Part shown: one piece after another, positions 47,913 through 59,400 of the stretch
How positions within the stretch are numbered: position 1 is the first letter of the stretch
Layout of the letters: each line of letters begins with the position of its first letter
NCBI RefSeq assembly: GCF_001668675.1
Contig: NZ_LZKQ01000051.1
Span: 1-64,000, forward strand
Reading direction: 5' to 3'
Origin: Mycobacterium asiaticum
GTDB lineage: Bacteria; Actinomycetota; Actinomycetes; Mycobacteriales; Mycobacteriaceae
DNA: 64,000 nt
Notes under the pieces: model-generated
The model's input: the letters and a program-made list of their open reading frames with translations, nothing else
Databases searched by the model: none
What the model was told of the DNA's origin: nothing
Translations under genes and position numbers: made by a program

Positions 47913-48929
47913 TCACCAGTGAATCCCGCGGGTCGCCTGCAGGAACGTCTCGCTACGGGGATCCAGGTCCTTTTGCTCGCCCTTGTCTTCGCCGCCCTTG
48001 GCCGCCGAGGAGTCGTCGAACATGCTGAAGGCTCGGTTGCGCACCCGGTCCATGACGGCGGGATTGACGGCGTCGGCGACGGCGGCGAACTGCCCGAACG
48101 GCGAGCTGGCCCGCCGCGGCCGGTGGATCAGCGCATCGGTGATCACGCCGGCGGCTTGATCCGGGGTCAGCGTCGGGAACTTGTCGTACATGGTGGTTGG
48201 GCTGATCATCGGCGTGCGTACCAGCGCCATATGCACGGTGGTGAATCGCACGTTGTCACTGACGGTTTCGGCCTGCAGCGCATCGCACAAGCTGTCCAGC
48301 GCGGCCTTGCTGGCGATGTAGGCGCCGAACCGCGGTGCGCGGGTTTGCACACCGACCGATGAGACGTTGACGATGTGGCCGAAGCCGCGTTCCCGCATAC
48401 CGGGGATGAACTTGAGGATCAGCTGCACCGCACCCAGGTAGTTCAGCTGAATGGTCCGCTGGTAGTCGTGGATGCGGTCGTAGGAAAGCGCCAGCGAACG
48501 GCGGATCGAGCGTCCCGCGTTGTTGATCAGGATGTCGACGCCGCCGAGGTCCTCGAGCACCTTGTCAGCCATCTCGGCGATCGCGTCCATGTTGGAGAGG
48601 TCGCAGGGGTACACGTGAGCGGTTCCCCCGTTGCCGCGGATGTCGTCGGCGACCTTCTCCAGGTTCTCCAGGGTGCGAGCGACCAGAACCACGGTGCCGC
48701 CCGCCTCGGCGATCTTGTGCGCGGCCGCCTCGCCTATGCCCGAAGATCCGCCGGTGATCAGCGCGATCCTGCCTTCCACCGCGTCCTCGAGGTTGCGGCC
48801 CTGCACCGCGTCGCGCAGGTTGCGCCAGTAGAACGGCCGGTACCGACCCGCGGAGTTCGGCGTGTTGATCAGGTTCGACACAGCCGCGAACGGCTTCTCG
48901 ACCAGATTCGTGAGGTCACCAAGATTCAT
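47913..48929 (-). CDS. SDR family fatty acyl-CoA reductase (Rv1543-like)
   Basis: A 338-residue SDR with an N-terminal lead (MNLGDLTNLVEKPFAAVSNL), NAD(P) motif ITGGSSGIGEAAAHKIA, NNAGRSIRRSL, and active-site YIASKAALDSL. The Rv1543 homologue is reported, as I recall, as a fatty acyl-CoA reductase (Fcr2) that makes alcohols for wax esters. The ATG at 48929 has AGGAGCA 7 bases upstream. Operon with the next SDR gene. Confidence 0.82.
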   Translation of the reverse strand: MNLGDLTNLVEKPFAAVSNLINTPNSAGRYRPFYWRNLRDAVQGRNLEDAVEGRIALITGGSSGIGEAAAHKIAEAGGTVVLVARTLENLEKVADDIRGNGGTAHVYPCDLSNMDAIAEMADKVLEDLGGVDILINNAGRSIRRSLALSYDRIHDYQRTIQLNYLGAVQLILKFIPGMRERGFGHIVNVSSVGVQTRAPRFGAYIASKAALDSLCDALQAETVSDNVRFTTVHMALVRTPMISPTTMYDKFPTLTPDQAAGVITDALIHRPRRASSPFGQFAAVADAVNPAVMDRVRNRAFSMFDDSSAAKGGEDKGEQKDLDPRSETFLQATRGIHW

Positions 48930-49109
48930 TGACGGTTGCTCCTGATGGCGGTGTGGACGGTGTGACACAGGTCATGAAGCCAACCTAGGACATCGGCGGG
49001 TCAATTTATACAGATTGCCGGCATGTAAACAATCGTCTTGTAACGCCGGATAATCCGGTGGTGACGGCGGCCTAACCGTCCAGCAACCCGCAGCTGTTCG
49101 ACTGGGGCG

Positions 49110-49520
49110 ATGCCGCCACTCAAGCTTTTCCCGCTGCGCAAACGACTCAGCATCTACGACCGGATCGGCGGCTATCAGGCGATCGAAACCGTCGTGAACG
49201 ACTTCTACGACCGCGTCCTCGCCGACGCGGAACTGGCCGCCTTCTTCACCGGAACCAATATGAGCCGGCTCAAGGGCAGGCAGGCCGAGTTCTTCGCGGC
49301 CGCCCTCGGCGGTCCCGATGCCTACAGCGGCGCACCGATGAAGCAGGTGCATCAGGGGCGCGGCATCACCATGCACCACTTCGGCCTGGTAGCCGGACAC
49401 CTCGGCGACGCCCTGACCGCCGCCGGAGTGCCGCCTGACACGATCACCGAAATCCTGGGTGTCATAGCGCCGCTGGCCTCAGACATCGCATCGGGTGAAA
49501 GCAGCACCACAAAAGTCTGA
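49110..49520 (+). CDS. glbN: Truncated hemoglobin N
   Basis: A 136-residue two-over-two globin that oxidises nitric oxide to nitrate and protects aerobic respiration. The heme pocket is conserved: distal Tyr33 (B10) in NDFYDRV, Gln58 (E11), and proximal His81 (F8) in KQVHQGRG. The N-terminal pre-A extension ([12 protein letters not shown]) differs from M. tuberculosis GlbN in sequence but is of similar length. It is followed 44 bases on by lprI, the same pair as in M. tuberculosis. Confidence 0.95.
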   Translation: MPPLKLFPLRKRLSIYDRIGGYQAIETVVNDFYDRVLADAELAAFFTGTNMSRLKGRQAEFFAAALGGPDAYSGAPMKQVHQGRGITMHHFGLVAGHLGDALTAAGVPPDTITEILGVIAPLASDIASGESSTTKV

Positions 49521-49564
49521 GCGCCTCGCGTGCGAACTCCCCGCCGTGCGGGATAGTCGACGGT

Positions 49565-50203
49565 GTGAAACTGTTCGCCGCCTGTCTGGTCGCCGCGTTC
49601 GTCGTCACCGCCTGCGGCGGGCAGGCCCCGCCAAGTTCGCCCACCTCGTCCGTCACAGCCGGTACCACGACGGCCTCGCCTGGGCCCGCGGCCGGCACGT
49701 TCGATTGCGCCAGACCCGCGAACAAGGCGCAGCAATTGGTCTGCAACGAAACACAATTGAGCGATCTGGACCGTCGTGCGCAGAGCGCCTATCAACGGGC
49801 GCTGGCCCGTCCCGGCGCTGACCAGCCCGCGCTCACGGCCGCGCAAAACGCCTTCGCCGTCACCAGGGACGGCTGCGCAAACCAAACCGACATCCGGACC
49901 TGTGTGCTGGAGGCCTACCAGACACGGCTGGTCGAGTTGGCCATCGCCGACCCGGCCACTGCCGCTCCGCCGGTCGTGTCCTACGACTGCCCGCCGGACG
50001 CCGGCACCCTGACCGCCCAGTTCTACAACCAGCTCGACCCGAAGACGGCGGTGCTGGATTGGAAGGGCAACCGCGTCATTCTGTTCATTCAGCCCTCGGG
50101 TAGCGGCGCCCGGTACGGCCGGCAGGGATCGGAATACTGGGAACACCAGGGCGAGGTGACCTTGAATCTCAGCGGCACCGAATTCGTCTGCCGAACAAGG
50201 TGA
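49565..50203 (+). CDS. lprI: Lipoprotein LprI, lysozyme-inhibitor type
   Basis: A 212-residue exported lipoprotein. Signal peptide with lipobox VTAC, lipid Cys17. Residues about 45-125 form an LprI-type helical domain with paired cysteines (FDCARPANKAQQLVCNE; DGCANQ; RTCVLEAYQ), and residues 138-212 an MliC-like sandwich with two cysteines (YDCPPDAG, EFVCRTR). M. tuberculosis LprI inhibits lysozyme. GTG start. Stop overlaps the next gene (GTGA). Confidence 0.9.
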   Translation: MKLFAACLVAAFVVTACGGQAPPSSPTSSVTAGTTTASPGPAAGTFDCARPANKAQQLVCNETQLSDLDRRAQSAYQRALARPGADQPALTAAQNAFAVTRDGCANQTDIRTCVLEAYQTRLVELAIADPATAAPPVVSYDCPPDAGTLTAQFYNQLDPKTAVLDWKGNRVILFIQPSGSGARYGRQGSEYWEHQGEVTLNLSGTEFVCRTR

Positions 50204-50976
50204 ACAGCTCCCGCAGCTTCGAAGAGCTGGTGACCGAGGCCGAGTCGGCTCCGCTCGACGGGTGGGACTTCTCCTGGTTCGACGGTCGCGCGACCGAGGA
50301 GCGGCCGTCCTGGGGTTATCAGCGGCTGATGAGTAGCCGTTTGGCAAAAGTTTCTGCCGCCCTGGATATTCAGACCGGTGGCGGCGAGGTACTGGCTGGG
50401 GCACAGCGATTTCCACCCACCATGGCGGCGGTGGAGTCCTGGCCGCCCAACGCGGCGCTGGCGACCAAGCGGCTGCATCCGCGCGGCGTGGTGGTGGTCG
50501 CCACACCCGCCGAATCGCCGCTGCCGTTCGCCGACGAGGCGTTCGACCTGGTGACGAGCCGGCATCCGAACACCGTGTGGTGGAACGAAATTGCGCGGGT
50601 ACTACGGCCCGGCGGCAGCTACCTCGCCCAGCACATCGGGCCGGCCACCGTCTCGGAGTTGGTCGAATACTTCATCGGGCCGCAGCCCGACGCGTGGGCG
50701 CGGCGGCACCCGGATCACGAGCGGGCACAGGCGCACGCGGCCGGCCTGCAGATCGTGGACATGCGGTCCGTGCGGCTGCGTCAGGAATTCTTCGATATCG
50801 GCGCCGTCGTTCACTTCCTGCGCAAGGTGATCTGGACGGTGCCCGACTTCACCGTCGAACGCTATCGCGAGCGGTTACGCGAACTGCACGAGCGCATCCA
50901 GCACGAGGGGCCGTTCGTCGCTCATGCCGCGCGTGTCCTCGTCGAGGCGCGCAAACCGTCACCCCTCGGCGCGTAG
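50200..50976 (+). CDS. Class I SAM-dependent methyltransferase family protein
   Basis: A 258-residue methyltransferase-like protein. Motif I is [12 protein letters not shown] at about 56-67, motif [19 protein letters not shown], and motif [21 protein letters not shown]. The substrate is unknown. It is coupled to lprI by a GTGA overlap, which makes a glbN-lprI-methyltransferase operon. It converges on the pseudouridine synthase gene, overlapping by 18 bases. Confidence 0.8.
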   Translation: MNSSRSFEELVTEAESAPLDGWDFSWFDGRATEERPSWGYQRLMSSRLAKVSAALDIQTGGGEVLAGAQRFPPTMAAVESWPPNAALATKRLHPRGVVVVATPAESPLPFADEAFDLVTSRHPNTVWWNEIARVLRPGGSYLAQHIGPATVSELVEYFIGPQPDAWARRHPDHERAQAHAAGLQIVDMRSVRLRQEFFDIGAVVHFLRKVIWTVPDFTVERYRERLRELHERIQHEGPFVAHAARVLVEARKPSPLGA

Positions 50977-51885
50977 CACGTCCAGCGCGTGCTCGAGGTC
51001 GGCCGGGTAAGGGGCCTCGATCTCGATTCGGCGGCCGTCGGCCGGATGGGCAAACGCCAGCGACCGCGCGTGCAGCCACTGCCGTTCCAGACCAAGCCTT
51101 TTCGCCAGTTTGGGATCGGCACCGTAGACCAGGTCACCACAGCAGGGGTGATGCAGTGCGGCGAAGTGCACGCGAATCTGGTGGGTGCGACCGGTCTCCA
51201 AGTGCACGTCGAGCAGGCTGGCGGCGACGAACGCCTCCACGGTGTCGTAATGGGTGATGCTGTGCCGGCCATCCCGCTTGACCGCGAACTTCCACTCCGG
51301 GCCGGGATGGCGGCCGATCGGGGCGTCGATGGTGCCACTGGACGGATCCGGATGCCCTTGCACCAGCGCGTAATAACGCTTGTCGACAGTGCGTTGCTTG
51401 AACGCACGCTTCAGTACGGTGTACGCCCGTTCGGAGATCGCCACCACCATCACCCCGGACGTGCCGACATCCAGTCGATGCACGATACCCTGCCGCTCAT
51501 GCACACCGGATGTGGTGATCCGGTACCCCGCGGCGGCCAGTCCGCCCAGCACCGTCGGACCGGTCCAGCCCACCGACGCGTGCGCGGCCACCGCCGCGGG
51601 TTTGTCGACGGCGACGATGTCGTCGTCGGAGTACAGGATCGTCATGCCTTCGATGTCGACGGGCGTGTTTTCCGGCGGCTTGGGCGGCTCCGGCAGCCGA
51701 ACCTGCAGCCAGGCACCCGAATTCAACCGGTCGGACTTGCCGGCCGGCACACCGTCGAGTTCGACGCCGCCATTCTCGGCGATGGCCGCGGCGGCGCTGC
51801 GGGACAACCCCAGCAGACGGGCCAACCCGGCGTCCACGCGCATACCCGCCAGCCCCTCCGGGACCGGCATCGAGCGGTCCGTCAT
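50959..51885 (-). CDS. RluA-family 23S rRNA pseudouridine synthase (RluD-like)
   Basis: A 308-residue enzyme, same length as Rv1540. N-terminal S4 domain ([21 protein letters not shown]) and the pseudouridine synthase core with catalytic Asp in the family motif [17 protein letters not shown], then [12 protein letters not shown]. Likely modifies helix 69 of 23S rRNA, but the exact uridine is not decided by sequence. Start overlaps the lspA stop (ATGA), the usual lspA-rluD order. Confidence 0.92.
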   Translation of the reverse strand: MTDRSMPVPEGLAGMRVDAGLARLLGLSRSAAAAIAENGGVELDGVPAGKSDRLNSGAWLQVRLPEPPKPPENTPVDIEGMTILYSDDDIVAVDKPAAVAAHASVGWTGPTVLGGLAAAGYRITTSGVHERQGIVHRLDVGTSGVMVVAISERAYTVLKRAFKQRTVDKRYYALVQGHPDPSSGTIDAPIGRHPGPEWKFAVKRDGRHSITHYDTVEAFVAASLLDVHLETGRTHQIRVHFAALHHPCCGDLVYGADPKLAKRLGLERQWLHARSLAFAHPADGRRIEIEAPYPADLEHALDVLRAEG

Positions 51886-52466
51886 TCCGTCGACTCGGCG
51901 TTGCGCCGGCCCACGGTGTCGAAGTCGAAGCCGAAGATGGACAGCACGACGAGCAGGATGGCCCCGCCCACCACGGACGGGTCCGCGACGTTGAACACCG
52001 GCCACCAGCCGACCGACAGAAAGTCCACCACGTGGCCGCGCAGCGGCCCGGGTGCCCGGAAGAACCGGTCGACCAGGTTTCCCATCGCGCCGCCCAGGAT
52101 CATCCCCAGCCCCAGCGCCCACCACGGTGAGACCAGCCGACGCCCCATCCAGAAGATGCCGACCACCACGCCGGTCGCGATCAGCGTCAACACCCAGGTG
52201 TAGCCGGTGGCCATCGAGAACGCGGCCCCCGAATTGCGGACCAGCGTCCAGGTCACGGTGTCCCCGATGATCGACACAGGCTGGCCCGGGGGCAGCAGTT
52301 TGACCGCCAGCACCTTGGTCACGATGTCCAGCGAAAGCACCACCGCCGCAACCGCCAACAGCAAACGCAGCCGCCGGGGCGGCGGGGCTGCCCCTGGTTC
52401 GTGGGCTGCCTCGGCGTCACCGGCTGAAGTCAGCGGATCGGCGGACCCTGTTGGTTCGTCAGGCAC
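51882..52466 (-). CDS. lspA: Lipoprotein signal peptidase
   Basis: Signal peptidase II, an aspartyl protease that cuts prolipoproteins such as LprI and the cupredoxin-like lipoprotein in this window. The 194-residue protein has a polar N-terminal tail of about 33 residues, four helices and the catalytic aspartates Asp133 (GNLVDRF) and Asp162 (FNVADPSV). Start taken at GTG 52466 ([11 protein letters not shown]), matching M. tuberculosis LspA; a longer in-frame reading enters ansA antisense. Confidence 0.94.
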   Translation of the reverse strand: MPDEPTGSADPLTSAGDAEAAHEPGAAPPPRRLRLLLAVAAVVLSLDIVTKVLAVKLLPPGQPVSIIGDTVTWTLVRNSGAAFSMATGYTWVLTLIATGVVVGIFWMGRRLVSPWWALGLGMILGGAMGNLVDRFFRAPGPLRGHVVDFLSVGWWPVFNVADPSVVGGAILLVVLSIFGFDFDTVGRRNAESTE

Positions 52467-52512
52467 CCCACCATCATCCACTAAGCCGGCGCGGGTGCGG
52501 GATGATCCCCTG

Positions 52513-53439
52513 ATGGGCCGCGTCACCGTGATCACCACCGGAGGGACGATTTCGACGAGCACCGGCGCCGACGGCGTGCGCCGGCCCGCGCACTCGGGCG
52601 CCGACCTCACCCAAGGACTCGACGTCGACGTCGTCGATCTGATGGCCGTCGACAGTTCCGAGCTCACACCGCCGGACTGGGACCGGATGCGCGATGCGGT
52701 GCACACCGCGATCGCCGACGGCGCGGACGGGATCGTGATCGCGCACGGCACCGACACCATGGAAGAGAGCGCCCTGTGGCTGGAGCTGACCTATTCGGGT
52801 CACGTTCCGGTGGTGTTGACCGGTGCGATGCGCAGCGCCGACGCGCCCGACGCGGACGGACCCGCCAACCTGCGGGCCGCGGCGGCGGTCGCGGCCCACC
52901 CGGCCGCCCGTGGGCTGGGAGTGCTGGTGTGTTTCGCCGGTCGGGTGTTGCAACCGCTGGGGCTGCGCAAGGCCGCAACCCAGGACCTCAGTGGTTTCGC
53001 CGGGCAGCTGCTCGGCACCGCCGACGGCGTTGTGTCGTTGACCGAAGCCAAGGTTCGACCGTTCGCCGGTGAGATCCGGGCGGCCGGGGCGCCCCGGGTC
53101 GACATCGCGGCGGCGTATCTGGGCAGTGACGCGGTCGCGCTGGACGCTTTCGCGGCGGCCGGCGCTCGCGCGGTGGTGCTGGAGGCTCTGGGTTCCGGTA
53201 ACGCCGGGGTCGCCGTCGTCGACGGGGTACGGCGCCTGTCCCGCGGCGGGGTGACGGTCGCGGTATCGACCCGGGTGCCCAGCGGCCGGGTGAGCGCCGG
53301 TTACGGGCCCGGCGACGACCTGGCGCGGGCGGGCGCGCTGCTGGTGCCGCGACTGGGGCCGCCGCAGGCGCGCGTGCTGCTGATGGCGGCACTGGCCGCG
53401 GGCCTACCCGTCGCCGACGTCCTCGATCGCTGGGGCTGA
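52513..53439 (+). CDS. ansA: L-asparaginase
   Basis: A 308-residue type I/II-fold asparaginase hydrolysing asparagine to aspartate and ammonia. Both active-site motifs are present: TTGGTIST with Thr12 and [12 protein letters not shown] with Thr80-Asp81. No signal peptide is seen. In M. tuberculosis AnsA supports nitrogen use and acid resistance. The ATG at 52513 is 46 bases from the divergent lspA start; the last 36 bases overlap the end of dinB. Confidence 0.93.
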   Translation: MGRVTVITTGGTISTSTGADGVRRPAHSGADLTQGLDVDVVDLMAVDSSELTPPDWDRMRDAVHTAIADGADGIVIAHGTDTMEESALWLELTYSGHVPVVLTGAMRSADAPDADGPANLRAAAAVAAHPAARGLGVLVCFAGRVLQPLGLRKAATQDLSGFAGQLLGTADGVVSLTEAKVRPFAGEIRAAGAPRVDIAAAYLGSDAVALDAFAAAGARAVVLEALGSGNAGVAVVDGVRRLSRGGVTVAVSTRVPSGRVSAGYGPGDDLARAGALLVPRLGPPQARVLLMAALAAGLPVADVLDRWG

Positions 53440-54831
53440 GGCGTCCCGCTCGCGCAGTTCACCGACGTAGTCGGCCCAGTCCAGGCTGTCGACCGGGTTG
53501 GCGGCGGCGAGATCGGGGGTCACGACCGGGAAAGTACGGGCCTGGCCGGGGCCCGAACTGCGGGTCTCGAACCGCACGGTGACCACGCCATGACCCGCGC
53601 CCTGTACCCACCCGTGCCCGAACTCGGGGTGCACCACGTCGTCGCCCACCCGCCATGACGCCCCGTCCTGTCCGGTCAGCAGCGCCGCCCGCATCGCCTC
53701 GAAATCCTGATGCGACTCGGGCGCCGTTTCCAACCCCGTTTGCAAAGCCGATTCCTGCGCCAGCTCCAGATCGGGAAACAGCGACTCCTGACGGACGTCG
53801 CTAAGGCCCGAAAACCCAACGCCCAGAAGCCGAATCGGCCCGATCTGCACCGGGTCGAGCAGCAGCCTGCGGGCGAGGGCCACCAACGCGCCCGCTTCGG
53901 CCGTCGCGTACGGCAGGGTCGCCGAGCGGGTCAGCGTGCTCATGTCGGATTTCTTGAGCTTCACCGTGACCGTCCGCGCGCCGCGGCCGTCCTTCAGCAG
54001 GCGGCGATGCGCGTGCTCGGCGATGGGTTCGATCGCGTCCCGCAGCTGATCGAGGGTGGTCAGGTCGGTGGCGAAGGTGGACTCGGCGCTGATCTGCTTG
54101 GCTTCGGCGCGTTCGGCGACCGGCCGGTCATCGATGCCGCGGGCCAGCCGGTGCAACGCCGGCCCGACCGTGGCCCCCAGGATGTTGGCCACCTCCGCGT
54201 CGCTGAGGGCGGCCAGCTGCCCGATGGTCTCGATGCCGAGCCGATGCAATTTGTCCTCGGCGACGGGACCGATCCCCCACAGTCGACGCACCGGTAAGCC
54301 GGCCAGCAGCGCTCGCTCCTCGGCGCGGTCCACGACCCGGATGCCGTCGGGTTTGGCCAGGCCAGAGGCGATCTTCGCGATCTGCTTGCCCGAACCCGCG
54401 CCCACCGAAGCGATCAGGCCGGTCTCCTCGCGCACCCGTCGCCGCAGTTCGGCGCAGAATTCCTTGGCGTCGGTCGCCGACGCCCCGGCGAGCTGCGCAG
54501 GTTCGCCGAACGCCTCGTCGAAAGACAGCTGTTCCAGGACGGGCACCAGATGGCGCACCGTTTCGAAGACGCGCCGGCTCGCGACGCCGTACACCACTCC
54601 GCGCGGCGGCAACACCACTGCCGAGACTCCGACCAGCCGGCGGGCCTGGTGCATCGGCATGGCCGAGTGGGCGCCGAACACCCGCGCCTCGTAACTGGCC
54701 CCGGCGACCACGCCCCGCCCGCCCAGGCCGCCGACCAGCACCGGACGCCCCCGCAGAGTCGGCCGGGTGAGTTGTTCGACGGAGGCGAAGAACGCGTCCA
54801 TGTCCAGGTGCAGCACCCAACGGGACTCCAC
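53404..54831 (-). CDS. dinB: DNA polymerase IV, DinB1 type
   Basis: Also dinX. A 475-residue Y-family translesion polymerase. Catalytic residues: Asp10 in [14 protein letters not shown] and Asp-Glu in [12 protein letters not shown]; thumb helix-hairpin motifs [22 protein letters not shown] and [21 protein letters not shown] follow as usual. A beta-clamp box QESLF lies near residue 370. The C-terminal about 80 residues are an added domain ([19 protein letters not shown]) seen in mycobacterial DinB1. GTG start at 54831 gives VESRWVLHL as in M. tuberculosis. Confidence 0.94.
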   Translation of the reverse strand: MESRWVLHLDMDAFFASVEQLTRPTLRGRPVLVGGLGGRGVVAGASYEARVFGAHSAMPMHQARRLVGVSAVVLPPRGVVYGVASRRVFETVRHLVPVLEQLSFDEAFGEPAQLAGASATDAKEFCAELRRRVREETGLIASVGAGSGKQIAKIASGLAKPDGIRVVDRAEERALLAGLPVRRLWGIGPVAEDKLHRLGIETIGQLAALSDAEVANILGATVGPALHRLARGIDDRPVAERAEAKQISAESTFATDLTTLDQLRDAIEPIAEHAHRRLLKDGRGARTVTVKLKKSDMSTLTRSATLPYATAEAGALVALARRLLLDPVQIGPIRLLGVGFSGLSDVRQESLFPDLELAQESALQTGLETAPESHQDFEAMRAALLTGQDGASWRVGDDVVHPEFGHGWVQGAGHGVVTVRFETRSSGPGQARTFPVVTPDLAAANPVDSLDWADYVGELRERDASAPAIEDVGDG

Positions 54832-55140
54832 AGGTGTCGATGCTATTTGGCGGTGTTCGCTAGCCCGCCGAGCGTGGGCCTTACGGCACAAAAAGCCGCA
54901 CCACCGCGGCATAACCCCCACGCTCGACGCGCCCACCCGCGCGCGGGTACAGAGAATTCTTGACGTCCCAAGCTTTAGGCGTGCTCGTAGACCCATTCCG
55001 AAAGACGAGTCCGATTCGGAAGCAGATCCTTTACGTCAGCGAAAATATAGCGTTACACGCATGTTTAATAGCTCTTTTCCCGGCCATTACCACCTTGATC
55101 GCCCGCGATCAGCTATTGGCACTGGTCTTAGGAGATGGCT
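54832..55140. other. Leader region of the PE gene
   Basis: 309 bp between divergent dinB and the PE gene. Bases 54960-55130 are clearly poorer in GC than the surroundings (gaaaatatagcgttacacgc, tttaatagctctt), and probably hold the PE promoter; no ORF there has mycobacterial codon character. TTAGGAG at 55128 serves the PE start. Confidence 0.55.
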
Positions 55141-56430
55141 ATGTCACTCGTTGTTGCTCCCGAATGGATCGAGGCCGCCGCCCAAGAGTTGGCAGGCATA
55201 CGGTCGGCTCTAACCGATGTATCGGAGTCGATCGCAGCCTCCACCACAGCTATCGCCCCTGCGGCAGCGGACGAGATATCGGCGGCCATCGCCCGCGTAT
55301 TCGGTGAGTTCGGCGAGGAATTCCAAATAATCAGTGCGCAAACTCGAGCCTTCCACACCGGGATTGTCGACCTGCTGGGCTCTACCGCCGGCGCCTATGT
55401 GGGCGCCGAGACGGTGAATGCCGCGCAGGTGGTCACCAACTCCGTGTCCACCGCCCTGGCCCCGCCGGCGGCGTCCCTGCCCGGCATGCCCGCACTACCA
55501 GGCCTGCCGGCCCTTCCCGGCTCTCCCACGCTGCCCGGCCTCCCGGCGCTGCCTGAGCTGCTGCCCGGACTGTTCGGCCCCAGCGCCACTGCGCCCGATT
55601 GGACGGCCATCACCAGGCCGTATGAAGCCCTCTTCAACAACACGATCGCGAACCTGCAAAGCCTCGGCAACGGACTGCAGTCCAACCCGTTCCCGTTCCT
55701 GCGCCAGTTCCTGGCCAACCAGGCCCACTACGGCGAGATCATCTCCACGTCGCTGGCCAATGCGGGGGCTAGCCTGCAGGCCGGCGCGGACGCCACCCAG
55801 GTCCTGGCCGACATAGCGCCCATCTTCACCATCCCCGGCCAGATCGGTCAGAACGCGTTCAACGTGCTCAGAACACTGACCGACTTCTCCTACTCGATCG
55901 GAGCACAACTCGACCCGGTGGCCACCGGTGCGGCCTTCTTCGGCCTGCCGATCGCCATGGGCATCAACGCGATCGGTTCGCCGATCACCACCTTCGATGC
56001 GTTCATGTCCAGCGCGACGGCGTTCGGCAGCGCCATGCAACGCGGCGACCTGTTCGGCGCCGCGGTGGCCGTGCTCACCTCGCCCGCCGTAGTCACCAAC
56101 GGCTTCCTGAACGGCCAGGTCATGCTCGGCCTGACCCTCCCCGCACTAGACCTGCCGCTCTCCGGCGGCGTCGGGGCACTCAGTGTGCCGGCGACGGCAG
56201 GTCTACCCGTTGGCGGCCTGCTGACGCCGTTGTCGACGGTGACCGCGAATATCGGTCCTGCCACGGGCTTCCCGCTGTTGTCGCTGCCGCTCGGCGGCAC
56301 CCCGACCGGCGGGATTCTGCCCGGCTTGCTGCTGCACCTGCCGCAGCGGCTCGCCGAGGCCATTGGGGCGCCGCCACAACCGATTTCGCTGGTCGCGGCG
56401 GTGCCGATCATCCCGGCGATCGACCTGTAA
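55141..56430 (+). CDS. PE family protein
   Basis: A 429-residue ESX-secreted surface protein. The N-terminal PE domain of about 95 residues starts MSLVVAPEWIEAAAQELAGI and contains the YxxxE secretion signal YVGAE near residue 82. A Pro/Leu-rich linker with repeated LPGxPALPGL follows, then about 280 residues rich in Ala, Gly, Leu and Phe with no recognised domain. ATG at 55141 is 6 bases from AGGAG; one at 55135 is too close. No PPE partner is beside it. It sits between dinB and ileS, which are adjacent in M. tuberculosis as I recall, so it is a lineage insertion. Confidence 0.88.
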   Translation: MSLVVAPEWIEAAAQELAGIRSALTDVSESIAASTTAIAPAAADEISAAIARVFGEFGEEFQIISAQTRAFHTGIVDLLGSTAGAYVGAETVNAAQVVTNSVSTALAPPAASLPGMPALPGLPALPGSPTLPGLPALPELLPGLFGPSATAPDWTAITRPYEALFNNTIANLQSLGNGLQSNPFPFLRQFLANQAHYGEIISTSLANAGASLQAGADATQVLADIAPIFTIPGQIGQNAFNVLRTLTDFSYSIGAQLDPVATGAAFFGLPIAMGINAIGSPITTFDAFMSSATAFGSAMQRGDLFGAAVAVLTSPAVVTNGFLNGQVMLGLTLPALDLPLSGGVGALSVPATAGLPVGGLLTPLSTVTANIGPATGFPLLSLPLGGTPTGGILPGLLLHLPQRLAEAIGAPPQPISLVAAVPIIPAIDL

Positions 56431-56445
56431 CGACCGGCCACTCCC

Positions 56446-59400
56446 CTACGCGGACGCCCGGGAGATCGCCACCCGCACCCCGTCGCCGATCTCGACACCG
56501 TCGGACGGGTCGCCGAATTCGAACGAGGTAGCCAGGATCTCGCCCGCAATCAGGTCTCGGTGGGTGCGCGCCCACTCCTCGCGTTCGGATGGCACCGCGA
56601 CCACCACGCTGATCCGGTCGGAGACATCCAACCCGGTCGACTTGCGCAGCTCCTGCAGCTCGCGGATACGGTCTTTGGCCCAACCCTCGGCCTCCAGCTC
56701 GGGAGTCACCGTGCCGTCCAACACCACCAGGCCCGCTCCCCCGGGCAGCGCCGCGGTGAACTCCGGATCGGCGGCCACCAGACGGGAACTGTATTCCTCG
56801 GGTTGCAGCACCGCCGGGCCCGCGGTCAGAGTGCCGTCCGGGTTGATGACGCCTTCACCGGCCTTGACGGCCTTGATCGCCGCCTGCACGTCCTTGCCCA
56901 GCCGCGGTCCGGCCACCCGGGCGTTGACGGTCAGCTCGAACCGGCCGTAGGTGTCGATCGCGTCGGTCAGCTCGACCTGCTTGACGTTGAGCTCGTCACC
57001 GATCAGGTCGGTGAACGGCCGCAGCCGCTCCGGATCTTCCACCGCCACGGTCAATTTCGGCAACGGCAGCCGCACCCGTAGCTTCTTGGCCTTGCGCAGC
57101 GAAGACGCCGCCGAGCACACCTCGCGTACCTGGTCCATCGCGGCGACCAAGTCGGCGTCCACCGGCAGCTCGGACGCCTGCGGCCAGTCCGTCAAGTGCA
57201 CCGAACGGCCGCCGGTCAGGCCGCGCCAGATCAACTCGGTGATCAACGGCAACAGCGGAGCGGCCAACCGGGCGGTCACCTCCAGCACGGTATGCAGGGT
57301 GTCGATGGCGTCGGCGTCTTCCTCCCAGAACCGGGAACGCGACCGTCGGACATACCAATTCGTCAACGCCTCGGTGAACAGGCGCAACTGCTCGCAGGCC
57401 CCCGAGATGTCGCACACATCCAGGGCAGCGGTCAGGTCGTCGCGCAACACTGCCAGCTTGGCCAGGATGTAACGGTCCAGCACATGCTTCGAATCTGTGC
57501 GCCAGGTACCGACTTTCGGTGCGTACAGCGCCAAGAAGCTGTAGGCGTTCCAGAACGGCAGCAACACCTGACGCACACCGTCCCGGATGCCCTGCTCGGT
57601 GACGATCAGGTTTCCGCCGCGCAGGATCGGCGAGGCCATCAGGAACCATCGCATGGCGTCCGAGCCGTCGCGGTCGAACACCTCGGTCACGTCCGGATAG
57701 TTGCGCAGCGACTTACTCATCTTCTGGCCGTCTGACCCCAGCACGATCCCATGTGCCACACAGGTTTTGAATGACGGCCGGTCGAACAACGCGGTCGCCA
57801 GCACGTGCAGCGTGTAGAACCAGCCCCGGGTCTGGCCGATGTACTCGACGATGAAGTCACCCGGGTAGTGGCTGTCGAACCAGTCCGCGTTCTCGAACGG
57901 GTAATGCACCTGGGCATAGGGCATCGAACCGGAGTCGAACCACACGTCGAGCACATCGGTTATGCGGCGCATCGTGCTGTTCCCGGTCGGGTCGTCGGGA
58001 TTGGGCCTGGTGAGTTCGTCGATGTAAGGCCGATGCAGGTTGTCCGGGCGCACCCCGAAGTCGCGTTCCAGCTCGTCCAGGCTGCCGTACACGTCGATCC
58101 TGGGGAACGCCGGATCGTCGGACTTCCACACCGGAATAGGGGTGCCCCAGTACCGGTTTCGCGAGATCGACCAGTCGCGGGCGCCCTGCAACCACTTGCC
58201 GAACTGCCCGTCCTTCACGTGCTCGGGATACCAGGTGATCTGCTGGTTGAGCTCCACCATGCGATCGCGGAAGTCGGTCACCCGCACGAACCAGGACGAC
58301 ACCGCCCGGTAGATCAGCGGATTCCGGCATCGCCAGCAGTGCGGGTACGGGTGCTCGTAAGTCTCGTGGCGCACCAGCACCGCACCGTTCGCCGCCGCGG
58401 GACCGCTCTGATTCTTCAGGTCACGGATGATCTGCGGGTTGGCGTCGAAGACGTGCTGCCCCTGGTAATCCGGGACGGTCGCGTCGAAGCGACCCTTGGC
58501 GTCGACGGGCGTGACCGGCTCGATGCCCACCGGGTCGGTGGTCGCCATGTCGTCCTCACCGTAAGCCGGTGCCATGTGCACCAGCCCGGTGCCGTCCTCG
58601 GTGGTGACGAATTCACCGGGCAACACCTGGAAAGCGTTGTGCGCGTCCATGAAATACGGGAAGGGCGGCAGGTACCGGGTGCCCAGCAGATCCGAGCCGG
58701 GGATGACACGCAGCACCTCGGGCTCTTCGCCGAGTTCGCGCGCGTAGGCGCCCAACCGTGCCTCGGCGAGCACAAAGCGTCGATCCCCATTCCGAACTTC
58801 CACGTAGCTCACGCCGGGGTTCACCGCCACCGCCAGGTTCGACGGCAGGGTCCACGGCGTCGTCGTCCAGACGAGCAGGAACGCACCGTCGAGTTGGCCA
58901 CCGGCGACCTTGAATCCAACGGTGAGAGCGGGGTCCTGACGGCTTTGGTAGACGTCGTCGTCCATGCGCAGCTCGTGATTGGACAACGGGGTCTCGTCGC
59001 GCCAGCAGTACGGCAGCACCCGGTATCCCTCGTAGGCCAGGCCTTTGTCCCACAGCTGCTTGAACGCCCAGATCACCGACTCCATGTAGCTGGGATCGAG
59101 TGTCTTGTAGTCGTTGTCGAAGTCGACCCAGCGGGCCTGGCGGGTCACGTACTGCTGCCATTCGTCGGTGTAGCGCAACACCGAAGCGCGGCAGGCGTCG
59201 TTGAAGGCGGCGATTCCCATCGAGTCGATCTGGGACTTGTCCGTGATACCGAGTTGGCGTTCGACTTCGAGTTCGGCCGGCAATCCGTGTGTGTCCCAGC
59301 CGAATCGGCGCTCCACCTTGTCACCGCGCATCGTCCGATACCGCGGCACGATGTCTTTGACGTAGCCGGTCAGCAGATGCCCGTAGTGCGGCAGCCCGTT

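Noticed and set aside
48990..49060. Operator made of tatacag and tgtaaac upstream of glbN
   Set aside because: The arms match only partly and the spacing is irregular; not strong enough to call.
54960..55307. 115-codon plus ORF before the PE gene
   Set aside because: Overlaps the PE start in another frame, lies in the AT-richer leader and has no ribosome site or family similarity.
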